A DNA stretch of 64,000 bases from Clostridia bacterium (GCA_017415105.1 JAFQJD010000007.1:1-64000); one strand, 5' to 3'; positions 26,218 through 34,768 are shown, counted from the stretch's first letter. Notes: a model not told the origin generated them from the letters alone. Numbers and translations are program-made.

Positions 26218-27825
26218 ATGGAAAAATTATACAATAACATAGTATTGCCGGAGGAATGGCCACCGAAATATCCGCGTGAGCAATACCGTGACAAGCAACC
26301 GGTACCGTATCTTGAAAATCCGCCTGGGGTAATTGATATTACAGTAGGAAGACAGTTGTTTGTTGACGATTTTCTGATCGAAGAAACAGATCTTGTGCCG
26401 GAGTATCACAGAGCAAAGAAATATGAGGGAAACCCCGTATTAAAGCCCGAAATGCCGTGGGAAACGGAAAATCTTCAGCCGTGTACAACACCAAAGAGCG
26501 GTGGTGTGTGGTATGATTCAAAAGACAAAAAATTCAAGGTCTGGTATGAAGCAAGCTGGCTTCGTAATATGGCATATGCAGAGAGTGATGACGGTATTTG
26601 CTGGGAACGCCCTGATTTGGATATTGAGCCGGGCACTAATAAGATACTTACATATGACCACAGTATCTGCGATGGTATGGTGGATATGGCAAAAGATAAG
26701 CCGGAAGAAAAATTCCTTGGCTTTTTGCGTCCTGACTCGACAACTGTATGGATTGATGATGAGTGCGATGAAAACCAAAGATACAAGATGCTTCTGAGAA
26801 GCCCGGGCGAGGACTGGCCGGCTATCCTTATGACGTCAGCAGACGGAATACATTGGGAGAATGCAGAATTCACATTCCCTGTATGGGACCGTTCTACATT
26901 TTTTTACAATCCGTTCCGTAAAAAATGGGTTTTCAGTGTACGTGATATGCCTTCTGATGGATTTGACAGCGAAACAGGAGAAGAGAAAGTCTTAAGATCT
27001 CGTTTGTACGCAGAATCTGATGAATTCAGTTTTGCAGATGAGAGCAAAAAAGTACAGTGGCTCACGGCAGACAGAGATAACCTTCCCATTCCGTATATCG
27101 GCTTTATACCGCAGTTGTACAATGTTGATGCAAATGCGTATGAGAGCATTATGGTAGGAATGTTACAGCTGTTGCGTGGTCCTGTCCCCAGCATCGGTGA
27201 AGAATTCGGAGTGCCGAAAATAACCGAGCTTGTAGCGATGTACAGCCGTGACGGCTTCCATTTCACACGTCCTACTGATACTCCTATAATAAATGCATCA
27301 ATTGCAGACGGTGAATGGGACAAGGGTTATGTGCAGTCAGTCGGTGGTACCTGTATGGTAGTGGGCGATGAAATATGGATATATTATATCGGCTTTGCGG
27401 GTGAAATGTCGCAGGGTAAGCTTCCGTGGACAGACGGGAACGGAACATACGCCAACGGTGCAACCGGAATTGCAAAACTCCGTCGTGACGGATTTGTTTC
27501 TATGAACGCAAAGGATAAGGGAACTCTTATCACAAGAAAGCTCACGTTCAAAGACAAGAAATACTTGTTTGCAAATTTTGACGGTAAAATCCGATTTACC
27601 GTTATGGATGCGGATATGAATGAACTTGCAGAGAGTGAATGGACAGAAGCGGACAGCACGTGTCTGGAAATTAACCTTGGGGATTTTGACATTGAATCAC
27701 TAAACGAAAAACCGTTCCGTATGAAATTTGAGGTAGAATCCGGCAAGCTCTATTCGTTCTGGTTCTCTGATTCAGAGGATGGCGAGAGCGGCGGATATAC
27801 AGGTGCAGGGTATAAAAAGATATGA
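26218..27825 (+). CDS. Predicted five-bladed beta-propeller glycosidase-like protein
   Basis: A 535-residue cytoplasmic protein related to the GH32/GH43-type propeller superfamily. Near residue 40 it has VGRQLFVDDFLIEE, then repeated blades such as GGVWYDSKDKKFKVWYEA, AYAESDDGICWERPDL, ILMTSADGIHWENAEF, AMYSRDGFHFTRP and GTCMVVGDEIWIYYIGF. The C-terminus is a small beta-sandwich-like module. No signal peptide is present, so it should act on imported saccharides. I cannot assign a CAZy family or linkage by eye. Its place between the aldolase and the kinase implies that it releases a galactose-derived acid or its precursor. Confidence 0.7.
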   Translation: MEKLYNNIVLPEEWPPKYPREQYRDKQPVPYLENPPGVIDITVGRQLFVDDFLIEETDLVPEYHRAKKYEGNPVLKPEMPWETENLQPCTTPKSGGVWYDSKDKKFKVWYEASWLRNMAYAESDDGICWERPDLDIEPGTNKILTYDHSICDGMVDMAKDKPEEKFLGFLRPDSTTVWIDDECDENQRYKMLLRSPGEDWPAILMTSADGIHWENAEFTFPVWDRSTFFYNPFRKKWVFSVRDMPSDGFDSETGEEKVLRSRLYAESDEFSFADESKKVQWLTADRDNLPIPYIGFIPQLYNVDANAYESIMVGMLQLLRGPVPSIGEEFGVPKITELVAMYSRDGFHFTRPTDTPIINASIADGEWDKGYVQSVGGTCMVVGDEIWIYYIGFAGEMSQGKLPWTDGNGTYANGATGIAKLRRDGFVSMNAKDKGTLITRKLTFKDKKYLFANFDGKIRFTVMDADMNELAESEWTEADSTCLEINLGDFDIESLNEKPFRMKFEVESGKLYSFWFSDSEDGESGGYTGAGYKKI

Positions 27826-28772
27826 ACATTTTTACAATCGACGGAGGAACAACCAACACACGAATTGCGTGGGTGTGTGACGGAACGGTTAAAGAACAGA
27901 TAAAAATTCCGTGCGGTGCAGGACGTACAGCAGAAACGGGAAGTAATGCGGAGCTATGCCGAATAATCGGCGAAGGCATTAAAAAGCTATCCGAAAAATG
28001 TGAGGTCAGAGAGGTCGTAGTTTCGGGAATGTGTAATTCCGAGCTGGGTATTTGTGAAGTACCGCATATAACAGCTCCTGCAGATATAAAAACACTTGCA
28101 GGCAGTGTTAAAACTCTCCATATACCTCAGGTAAGTAACCACCTATTCCGGTTAATTCCCGGTATGAAATGCGGTATGGCTTCACTTGAAAGTGCGGATA
28201 TGATGCGGGGCGAGGAAACGGAGTTTTTCGGGCTCTGTAAATCAGCGGGTGTCAGCGGAGCTGTTCTTGCGGTTTTACCTGGAACGCATACAAAGCTTGT
28301 CCGCTCTGATAGTGACGGACAGATAGTTTCCTGTATTACAACAATCAGCGGAGAGATGATAAAAGCACTTTCAGAGAACACAATCCTTAAAAACTCACTA
28401 ACATTGCCGTTTGACAGGAATTTTGATTCTGATGCACTTAAAAATGGGTATCTGTTTGCGAAAACCTACGGTCTTAACAGGGCATTGTTCAAGGTACGGA
28501 TTATGCAGACACAAATGAATGCAGAGGCGACCAAAATCAACAGCTTCTTTACAGGTGCGGTGCTTTGTGCTGATATTGTGACTATTACAGAAGAAGCAAA
28601 GGACGCAAGGGTTATTATAGGCGGTTCAGAACCCCTGAATCTGATGTTTGCAGAATTGATTTCTCTTGAAACAGGAAAAAGCCCCGATATAGCAAAAAAA
28701 GAAGATGCCGAAACGGCATCAGCAATAGGTGCATATGAAATATTTAAAGAAATAAAAATGGGGCAGTGCTAA
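27822..28772 (+). CDS. dgoK: 2-dehydro-3-deoxygalactonokinase
   Basis: A 316-residue kinase of the DgoK family that phosphorylates 2-keto-3-deoxygalactonate at position 6. It opens with FTIDGGTTNTRIAWV (phosphate-binding loop), and has AVLPGTHTKLVR and the DgoK-typical SADMMRGEETEFFGL segment. It overlaps the preceding gene by four bases. With the aldolase it completes the lower De Ley-Doudoroff route. No dehydratase, dehydrogenase or transporter is present in the operon, so those must be encoded elsewhere. Confidence 0.9.
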   Translation: MNIFTIDGGTTNTRIAWVCDGTVKEQIKIPCGAGRTAETGSNAELCRIIGEGIKKLSEKCEVREVVVSGMCNSELGICEVPHITAPADIKTLAGSVKTLHIPQVSNHLFRLIPGMKCGMASLESADMMRGEETEFFGLCKSAGVSGAVLAVLPGTHTKLVRSDSDGQIVSCITTISGEMIKALSENTILKNSLTLPFDRNFDSDALKNGYLFAKTYGLNRALFKVRIMQTQMNAEATKINSFFTGAVLCADIVTITEEAKDARVIIGGSEPLNLMFAELISLETGKSPDIAKKEDAETASAIGAYEIFKEIKMGQC

Positions 28773-28787
28773 GAAAAAATGGCTACG

Positions 28788-28815
28788 AAAAGAGGGTGTC
28801 GCAACACCCTCTTTT
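28788..28815. terminator. Bidirectional terminator between dgoK and nadC
   Basis: AAAAGAGGGTGT (28788-28799) pairs perfectly with ACACCCTCTTTT (28804-28815), with a 4-nt loop. It serves convergent transcripts. Confidence 0.88.
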
Positions 28816-28818
28816 GGC

Positions 28819-29670
28819 TTATATTTCACGTAAATTCTTGAGCGATAAATCAAGTATCGGTGCAGAATGTGTCAAAGCACCGCTTGAGATATAGTCAACA
28901 CCGAGGTCGATGAGCTTTGCAACGTTCTCGCGTGTTACGTTGCCGCTGCATTCGGTTTCGGCACGTCCGTCGATAATTCTGATTGCTTCACGCATTGTAT
29001 CGTGTGACATATTATCAAGCATTATAATATCTGCACCGGCGTCTGCCGCCTCACGCACCATATCGAGTGTTTCGGTTTCAACCTCAATCTTTCTTACAAA
29101 CGGTGCATATTCTTTTGCCATCTCTACAGCTTTCGTGATTGAACCTGCGGCGGCAATGTGGTTATCCTTTAGGAGAATACCGTCTGATAGGTTGTAGCGG
29201 TGATTGTGACCGCCACCGACCTTTACGGCATATTTTTCAAATATACGCATATTCGGCGTGGTCTTGCGGGTGTCTAAAAGCTTCGTTTTACCACCCTCAA
29301 ACAGCTTTGCAATTGAGCTTGTGTATGTAGCAATACCGCTCATTCTCTGCAGGTAGTTGAGAGCTGTACGCTCACCTGATAAGAGAACACGTATATCGCC
29401 GGTTACTGTACCTATCTTTTCACCGTTTTTTACTTCGTCACCGTCTTTGAAATCCATTTCAAATTCAGTTTTTGAATCAAGCAGAGTGAACACTCTCATA
29501 AATACGTCAAGTCCGGCGAGAACTCCGTCTTCCTTGCATATCAAATCAACCGTACCCTTGCGGTATTCACGCATAACGGCGTTAGTTGTAACGTCCTCAC
29601 TCGAGATATCCTCACGCAGTGCTGAAAGTATAAACTCATCTGCGTTCATAAGCATTGTAATATCATTCAT
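28819..29670 (-). CDS. nadC: Nicotinate-nucleotide pyrophosphorylase (carboxylating)
   Basis: A 283-residue phosphoribosyltransferase converting quinolinate and PRPP to nicotinate mononucleotide. Typical blocks are EDISSEDVTTNAV, RTALNYLQRMSGIATYT, LDTRKTTPNMRIFEKYAV, KVGGGHNHRYNLSDGILLKDNH and DIIMLDNMS. AGAAAGGA lies upstream of the ATG. It overlaps nadB by eight bases on the same strand, so the two are co-translated. Confidence 0.96.
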   Translation of the reverse strand: MNDITMLMNADEFILSALREDISSEDVTTNAVMREYRKGTVDLICKEDGVLAGLDVFMRVFTLLDSKTEFEMDFKDGDEVKNGEKIGTVTGDIRVLLSGERTALNYLQRMSGIATYTSSIAKLFEGGKTKLLDTRKTTPNMRIFEKYAVKVGGGHNHRYNLSDGILLKDNHIAAAGSITKAVEMAKEYAPFVRKIEVETETLDMVREAADAGADIIMLDNMSHDTMREAIRIIDGRAETECSGNVTRENVAKLIDLGVDYISSGALTHSAPILDLSLKNLREI

Positions 29671-30940
29671 TGTTCTCTATCCTTTCTATTTCAGTACGTG
29701 CAATTTTTTTATAGTCCTTGTCGCAGTCTATGTATTCGTCAAGATTTACTGTATGGTCAATAGCTTCGCAATTGTCAAATTCGCCTGCAATATGCAGTGC
29801 CGCACGTTTTGCAAAAACAAGCGACTCAAGCAGGGAATTGCTTGCAAGACGGTTTTTGCCGTGTACACCGTTGCACGAGGTTTCACCGGCAGCGTACAGG
29901 TTGGGCATTGTTGTCTTGGAATACTTATCAACCTTTATTCCACCCATAAAATAGTGCTGTGCGGGTACAACCGGAATACATTCCTTTGTAACATCATACC
30001 CCTCTTTTAAGCAGTGCTTATATATGTGAGGAAAATGCGAGAGAATATCATCTTTGGGTATGGGTGCCATTGACAGCCATACATGGTGAGTGTTATCCTT
30101 TTTCATTTGCTTCCATATTGCTGCAGAAACGGTGTCACGTGGCTGAAGCTCGTCAGTGAACCGCTCCATATTCTTGTCAAGAAGAACAGCACCCTCGCCA
30201 CGAACAGATTCGGATATCAGAAAACGTCTGCCCTTTGTTTTTGAGTAGAGCGTTGTCGGATGTATCTGTACATAGTCGGGATTTTCAAGCTCAATGCCGT
30301 GCTTTAAGGCAATTGCAATTGCATCCGCTGTGAGATGTGCGTAGTTGGTACTGTTATTGAACAGTCCGCCGATACCGCCTGTTGCGAGGATAGTGTACTT
30401 TGCACTGATTTGTGTCATAGTGCCGTCGGGGTATCGTGCGACAATTCCTGTACAACGACCGTCACAGACTGTTATATCTATCATTTCAAGATTTTCTGTG
30501 ATGCGTATATTTTTGCGGGTTTTAACCTCTGCAATCAGCTTTGAGGTTATTTCCTTGCCGGTTATATCCTCGTGATAGCAGATTCTCGGACGGCTGTGTG
30601 CCGCCTCACGTGTAAAATCAAGCTCACCATCGGGTGTTCTTGCAAAATCAACTCCATAGCCTATAAGCTCATCTATTACCTCACGTGACGAACGGAGCAT
30701 AATATCAACCGATTCCTTTCGGTTTTCATAATGTCCTGCACGCATCGTATCTTCAAAATATGCATCATAATCTGACTCGTCGTACATAACGCATATACCG
30801 CCCTGTGCTAAAAACGAGTCACTTTTATCTATCTGTGATTTTGTTATCAGTAGTATGTTCTTGTCCTCAGGCAGGTTAAGAGCAGAAAAAAGTCCTGCAA
30901 CGCCTGTGCCCACAATGAGGATATCTGTTGTATCTTTCAT
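29663..30940 (-). CDS. nadB: L-aspartate oxidase
   Basis: A 425-residue FAD enzyme that oxidises aspartate to iminoaspartate for NadA. The FAD motif is ILIVGTGVAGLFSALNL, with the substrate-loop HSRPRICYHEDITG, an active-site HPTTLYS segment and AAGETSCNGVHGKNRLASNS. At 425 residues it is about 100 shorter than the E. coli enzyme: the C-terminal helical domain of the fumarate-reductase fold is mostly missing. The ATG at 30940 follows AAAGGAGC; a longer in-frame reading upstream passes through the promoter and is rejected. Confidence 0.94.
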   Translation of the reverse strand: MKDTTDILIVGTGVAGLFSALNLPEDKNILLITKSQIDKSDSFLAQGGICVMYDESDYDAYFEDTMRAGHYENRKESVDIMLRSSREVIDELIGYGVDFARTPDGELDFTREAAHSRPRICYHEDITGKEITSKLIAEVKTRKNIRITENLEMIDITVCDGRCTGIVARYPDGTMTQISAKYTILATGGIGGLFNNSTNYAHLTADAIAIALKHGIELENPDYVQIHPTTLYSKTKGRRFLISESVRGEGAVLLDKNMERFTDELQPRDTVSAAIWKQMKKDNTHHVWLSMAPIPKDDILSHFPHIYKHCLKEGYDVTKECIPVVPAQHYFMGGIKVDKYSKTTMPNLYAAGETSCNGVHGKNRLASNSLLESLVFAKRAALHIAGEFDNCEAIDHTVNLDEYIDCDKDYKKIARTEIERIENNE

Positions 30941-30970
30941 AAAAGCTCCTTTGTGAGTTTTATTCTCTAT

Positions 30971-30999
30971 ATTATACACCCGAAACGAAAACTTGTCAA
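30971..30999 (-). promoter_or_regulatory. Promoter of nadB-nadC
   Basis: Minus strand: TTGACA (30994-30999), 17-nt spacer, TATAAT (30971-30976). It is a consensus promoter. I saw no obvious NiaR-type operator. Confidence 0.85.
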
Positions 31000-31015
31000 T
31001 ACAACAGTAAAAATC

Positions 31016-31044
31016 TTGAAAAAATAAAAAATATGTGATACAAT
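31016..31044 (+). promoter_or_regulatory. Promoter of the ABC exporter gene
   Basis: TTGAAA (31016-31021), 17-nt spacer, TACAAT (31039-31044). GAGGTGA precedes the ATG at 31066. Confidence 0.72.
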
Positions 31045-31065
31045 AAATTACAGAGGTGACATAAG

Positions 31066-32811
31066 ATGAAAACAAAACAACATAAGATTTCAAATCTGAA
31101 ATTCTTTTCAAAATACTATAAGCCCTACATATGGATAATAATATTCGACCTTATATGTGCGTGTTTAACTACTGTGTGTGAGCTTGTACTGCCGATGCTT
31201 GTGCGACATATAACAACGGCTGTGGGCGAGGGGACATTGCTTCTCCAGACGGTACTCAGGATAGGCTTCTTATACCTTTTCTTGAAGATTGTTGACACTC
31301 TTGCAAATTACTATATGGCAAACACAGGTCACGTTATGGGTGCAAAAATCGAAACGGATATGCGTAACGATTTGTTTTCGCACCTGATGAAGCTGTCGTT
31401 TAACTATTTTGACAACACAAAGGTCGGACAGATAATGTCACGAATATCAAACGACTTATTTGATATAACCGAGTTTGCACATCACGGCCCGGAAGAAATT
31501 TTTATGTGCACCATAAAAATTGTGGGTGCGTTTATAATATTGAGCGGTATAAATGTTCCGCTTACACTTATCATATTTGCACTTCTGCCGCTTATGATGC
31601 TATCAACCATATTCTTCCGCAAAGGGATGAAGGATGCATTTAAAAAACAACGTGAGCAGATAGGTGAGCTTAATGCACAGGTTGAAGACAGCCTTTTGGG
31701 TGTGCGTGTAGTTAAGAGCTTTGCAAATGAGGAAAAAGAGAAAGAGCGTTTTCGTGACGGCAACAAAAAGTTCTTTGAGAGAAAGAAAACGTCATATAAA
31801 TATATGGCACGCTTTCAGGCTTGTACAAGGTTCTTTGACGGTGTTATGTACGTAGCAGTGGTTGTTGCCGGCTCAATATTTATGATAAACGGACATATCA
31901 ATGCCCCTGACCTTGTTGCATATATTCTCTATATTCAGACGCTTATGGCGGCAATAAGACAGCTTGTGGCATTTACCGAACAGTTCCAGCGAGGCATCAC
32001 GGGCATTGAGCGTTTTACGGAGATAATGAACGAAGTACCTGATATAACGGACTTGCCCGAGGCAAAGGATATTGAGGAAATCGAGGGAAATATTGAGTTT
32101 AAAAACATCAGCTTTTCATATTCTGACAGTGCCGAGGTTTTGTCGGATATCGACATCAAGGTAAACAAGGGTGAGAACATCGCAATCGTTGGTCCTTCGG
32201 GAAGCGGTAAGACAACACTTTGCAATCTCTTGCCGAGATTTTACGAGCTTACCGACGGTGATATAACAATCGACGGAATATCTGTAAAGGATATTACACT
32301 AAAATCCTTGCGTGACCATATCGGCGTTGTTCAGCAGGATGTGTATCTGTTCAGCGGAACAGTACGTGAGAATATAACCTACGGCTGTCCTGACGCAACG
32401 GACGAGGCAATAATTGAGGCGGCAAAGAATGCCGGTGCACACGAGTTTATAATGTCACTGCCTGACGGATATGATACATATGTCGGCGAACGTGGCTTAA
32501 AGCTTTCGGGCGGACAGAAGCAGAGAGTGTCAATAGCACGTCTGTTCCTCAAAAATCCACCGATACTGATACTTGACGAGGCAACATCAGCACTCGATAA
32601 CGAGAGCGAGCTTATAGTTCAGAAATCGCTTGAACGCCTTGCGAAAAACCGTACAACATTCACTATTGCACACAGACTTACCACTATCCGTAATGCCACA
32701 AAGATAATCGTTCTTACCGAGGACGGAATTTCCGAAATGGGTACGCACGAGGAGCTTATGGCACAAAACGGTGAGTATGCAAGACTTTACGGATTATATA
32801 CTTCGATATAA
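31066..32811 (+). CDS. ABC transporter, fused permease and ATPase
   Basis: A 581-residue half-transporter of the exporter type. Residues ~1-310 form the six-helix membrane domain, and ~340-581 the nucleotide-binding domain with Walker A GPSGSGKTTL, the Q-loop VVQQDVYLFSG, signature LSGGQKQRVSIARLFL, Walker B ILILDEATSALD and the H-loop AHRLTTI. It should act as a homodimer exporting a lipid, drug or peptide; the substrate cannot be read from the sequence. It has its own promoter and a strong hairpin right after the stop. Confidence 0.93.
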   Translation: MKTKQHKISNLKFFSKYYKPYIWIIIFDLICACLTTVCELVLPMLVRHITTAVGEGTLLLQTVLRIGFLYLFLKIVDTLANYYMANTGHVMGAKIETDMRNDLFSHLMKLSFNYFDNTKVGQIMSRISNDLFDITEFAHHGPEEIFMCTIKIVGAFIILSGINVPLTLIIFALLPLMMLSTIFFRKGMKDAFKKQREQIGELNAQVEDSLLGVRVVKSFANEEKEKERFRDGNKKFFERKKTSYKYMARFQACTRFFDGVMYVAVVVAGSIFMINGHINAPDLVAYILYIQTLMAAIRQLVAFTEQFQRGITGIERFTEIMNEVPDITDLPEAKDIEEIEGNIEFKNISFSYSDSAEVLSDIDIKVNKGENIAIVGPSGSGKTTLCNLLPRFYELTDGDITIDGISVKDITLKSLRDHIGVVQQDVYLFSGTVRENITYGCPDATDEAIIEAAKNAGAHEFIMSLPDGYDTYVGERGLKLSGGQKQRVSIARLFLKNPPILILDEATSALDNESELIVQKSLERLAKNRTTFTIAHRLTTIRNATKIIVLTEDGISEMGTHEELMAQNGEYARLYGLYTSI

Positions 32812-32851
32812 ATGACACAAGCCTGACCGTTTCGGTCAGGCTTGTGTCATT
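32811..32851. terminator. Long hairpin after the ABC exporter gene
   Basis: A perfect 19-bp stem (32811-32829 with 32833-32851) centred on CCTGACCG TTT CGGTCAGG. There is no T run after it on either strand, so it may stop transcription poorly or protect the 3' end. Confidence 0.65.
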
Positions 32852-32895
32852 AGTTGATTGGCGTGGTAAGATTAGAGAAACACTTTAAACAAATT

Positions 32896-33064
32896 AAAAA
32901 AGGTGTGTAGCAAGAGCTACACACCGAAAAAATGCATAACTCTTGGGTTTGTTACCACACAAAATCCAATATTTACACCGAGTATGCAAATAGAGCATGC
33001 ATTTTTTGCCGTAAAGCAAAAAAAACACCCGGTATAAACAAGAATATTGATTTTGTGTGGTGAC
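32896..33064 (-). ncRNA. Candidate structured small RNA, unknown family
   Basis: A non-coding unit on the minus strand with its own promoter and terminator. From the 5' end: an outer stem of about 20 bp (33064-33043 with 32972-32951, one bulge); a second stem (33036-33027 with 32983-32974); an inner hairpin-rich tip; a single-stranded stretch; and a terminator hairpin GGTGTGTAGC/GCTACACACC (32925-32902) followed by six T residues (32901-32896). Two alternative pairings exist: 32997-33007 with 32927-32937 (11 bp), and 32940-32945 with the terminator loop at 32911-32916. I do not recognise it. A 6S-like regulator is one possibility. Confidence 0.65.
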
Positions 33065-33067
33065 TAT

Positions 33068-33096
33068 AATATATCATATTTTACTTAAAATGTCAA
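33068..33096 (-). promoter_or_regulatory. Promoter of the candidate small RNA
   Basis: Minus strand: TTGACA (33091-33096), 17-nt spacer, TATATT (33068-33073). The predicted start near 33061-33064 coincides with the first paired bases of the RNA. Confidence 0.75.
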
Positions 33097-33105
33097 TATA
33101 TAGCG

Positions 33106-33134
33106 TTGACAAATTTTAAATTAAATGGTATAAT
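33106..33134 (+). promoter_or_regulatory. Promoter of the monooxygenase-like gene
   Basis: TTGACA (33106-33111), 17-nt spacer, TATAAT (33129-33134). It lies back to back with the small-RNA promoter; the two -35 boxes are 9 nt apart. Confidence 0.85.
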
Positions 33135-33169
33135 AACAATATAAAGTATTTGGAAGGGAAAAAGCTCTT

Positions 33170-33466
33170 ATGATAACGATTGTAGCTGATTTTGATGTTA
33201 AGCCTGATTGCGTGGACGAGTTTATAAAGCTTGCACGTGAGTGTACAATGAACACCAAAAAAGAGGCAGGCTGTCTTTCATACAAGGTGTTTGAAGGCTA
33301 TGATGATAAAGCAAAATTCACATTTATAGAGGAATGGGCAAATGAGATTGCCATTGAAAAGCATAACGCAATGCCGCATTTTAAAAAGTTTATTGATGCA
33401 ATCGGACCGGTTTTAAACTGTCCGCCGTCAATAAAGAAAATATCACGTGTAACGGTAATACGATAA
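33170..33466 (+). CDS. Antibiotic biosynthesis monooxygenase (ABM/YgiN-like) protein
   Basis: A 98-residue dimeric alpha-beta barrel protein of the ABM family. It shows the usual VADFDVKPDCVDEFIKLARE start, a GCLSYKVFEG strand, FIEEWANEIAIEKHNAMPHFKKF and a closing strand. Family members act as quinol or heme-related monooxygenases or simply bind small molecules; the specific role is unknown. GGAAGGGA precedes the start. Single-gene unit. Confidence 0.88.
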   Translation: MITIVADFDVKPDCVDEFIKLARECTMNTKKEAGCLSYKVFEGYDDKAKFTFIEEWANEIAIEKHNAMPHFKKFIDAIGPVLNCPPSIKKISRVTVIR

Positions 33467-33492
33467 GTCACAATGAAAATTGTGACTTTTTC
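33465..33492 (+). terminator. Terminator after the monooxygenase-like gene
   Basis: AAGTCACAAT (33465-33474) pairs with ATTGTGACTT (33479-33488) around a GAAA loop, followed by T residues. The gene's stop codon touches the stem. Confidence 0.82.
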
Positions 33493-33507
33493 TAAAGAAG
33501 GGTTAAT

Positions 33508-34206
33508 ATGATTTTTACAATAGCAGATTTACATTTACCTCTTGGTATAGATAAGCCGATGGATATATTCGGAAGCCGTTGGGAGAATTATGTCGAAAGA
33601 CTGCGTGAGAACTGGCAGGCATCGGTAAAACCTGACGATACCGTTGTATTGCCCGGTGACTTTTCGTGGGCGACATATATTGATGAGGCAAAAGCGGATT
33701 TTGACTATCTTGAGAGCCTGAGTGGTAGGAAAATCATACTGAAAGGTAATCACGACTACTGGTGGACTACGATGTCAAAAATGAATGAGTTCATTGACAA
33801 GAACGGATATAAATCGGTTTCGTTTATGCACAATAACTCATTTGAGGCAGAGGGGATTTCAATATGCGGAACACGTGGCTGGCTATACCCCGGATTTTCG
33901 GGCTATACCGAAAGTGATGAGAAATATTTTATGCGTGAGGTTGCAAGACTTGAAATCTCGCTTAAAACCGCAAAAACGGACGAAATATATGTATTCACAC
34001 ACTATCCGCCGATGTCGGCTCAGTGTGAGGGAAATGCGTTTATTGATATGTTAAAAAAATATAATGTAAAAAAATGCTTCTACGGACACTTGCACGGCAC
34101 AAGCCACGCAAACCGTATCCGTGAAGAATATGACGGTATAAAATACTATCTTATATCGTCCGATTTCCTTGGGTTTATGCCCAAATGCATAAAGGGGGAA
34201 CAATGA
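33508..34206 (+). CDS. Calcineurin-like metallophosphoesterase
   Basis: A 232-residue phosphoesterase with the complete metallophosphatase signature: ADLHLPLG (D-x-H), LPGDFSW (GD), LKGNHDYWW (GNHD), THYPP and FYGHLHG (GH-x-H). There is no signal peptide. It binds two metals and hydrolyses phosphoester substrates, unidentified here. The closest general resemblance is to the COG1768-type group. It is coupled to the next phosphoesterase gene by overlapping stop and start. Confidence 0.88.
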   Translation: MIFTIADLHLPLGIDKPMDIFGSRWENYVERLRENWQASVKPDDTVVLPGDFSWATYIDEAKADFDYLESLSGRKIILKGNHDYWWTTMSKMNEFIDKNGYKSVSFMHNNSFEAEGISICGTRGWLYPGFSGYTESDEKYFMREVARLEISLKTAKTDEIYVFTHYPPMSAQCEGNAFIDMLKKYNVKKCFYGHLHGTSHANRIREEYDGIKYYLISSDFLGFMPKCIKGEQ

Positions 34207-34718
34207 TGAAGATAATGATAGCATCAGATATACACGGCTCGGAGAAGTGGGCAAAACGTCTTGCTGAAGAATATGAAAAGAGCGGAGCAGAGAAGCTTGT
34301 TCTGCTTGGAGATATACTGTATCATGGACCGAGAAATTCACTTACTGACGGACACAATCCGCAGGGCGTTATCTCAATATTAAACGACCTTGCAGAGGAA
34401 ATCATATCTGTTCGCGGTAACTGTGATGCAGAGGTTGACCAGATGGTGCTTGCATTTGATATAATGGAGGACTATGAGTGCCTTAAGGACGGTGATAGAA
34501 CCCTTTGGTTTACTCACGGACACGTATATAGCGTTGATTATTTCCCGAAAGCAAAAGAGGGGGATATAATCGTGCAGGGACATACGCACATCCCAATGGA
34601 CGAGGAGCGAGGCGGCATCCGTTGCGTAAACCCCGGCTCGGTTTCACTCCCCAAAGGCGGAAGCAACCACCAGTGTCTGATATACGAGGACGGCGAATTT
34701 TTAACGGTAAACTTGTGA
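34203..34718 (+). CDS. yfcE: YfcE-family phosphodiesterase
   Basis: A 171-residue metallophosphoesterase of the YfcE/MJ0936 type, with SDIHGSEKW, LLGDILYHGPRN, VRGNCDAEVD, FTHGH, VQGHTHIPM and the closing NPGSVSLPKGG. The E. coli homologue has Mn-dependent phosphodiesterase activity on model substrates. AAAGGGGGA precedes the start. The ATG at 34203 overlaps the stop of the upstream gene; the next ATG (34206) would serve equally well. Confidence 0.92.
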   Translation: MMKIMIASDIHGSEKWAKRLAEEYEKSGAEKLVLLGDILYHGPRNSLTDGHNPQGVISILNDLAEEIISVRGNCDAEVDQMVLAFDIMEDYECLKDGDRTLWFTHGHVYSVDYFPKAKEGDIIVQGHTHIPMDEERGGIRCVNPGSVSLPKGGSNHQCLIYEDGEFLTVNL

Positions 34719-34739
34719 GAGAAATTTACTTTATTGTTC

Positions 34740-34768
34740 TTGACAAATTCAGTTATTTAAGGTATAAT
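34740..34768 (+). promoter_or_regulatory. Promoter of the SLH surface protein gene
   Basis: TTGACA (34740-34745), 17-nt spacer, TATAAT (34763-34768). The consensus match and the ideal AAGGAGAG ribosome site suggest strong expression. Confidence 0.85.

Noticed and set aside
29357-30010. Plus-strand frame opposite nadC and nadB
   Set aside because: It covers the conserved coding regions of both NAD genes in antisense and has no promoter or ribosome site.
30941-31111. In-frame upstream extension of nadB
   Set aside because: It crosses a consensus promoter and encodes a hydrophobic stretch absent from NadB. The ATG at 30940 has AAAGGAGC.
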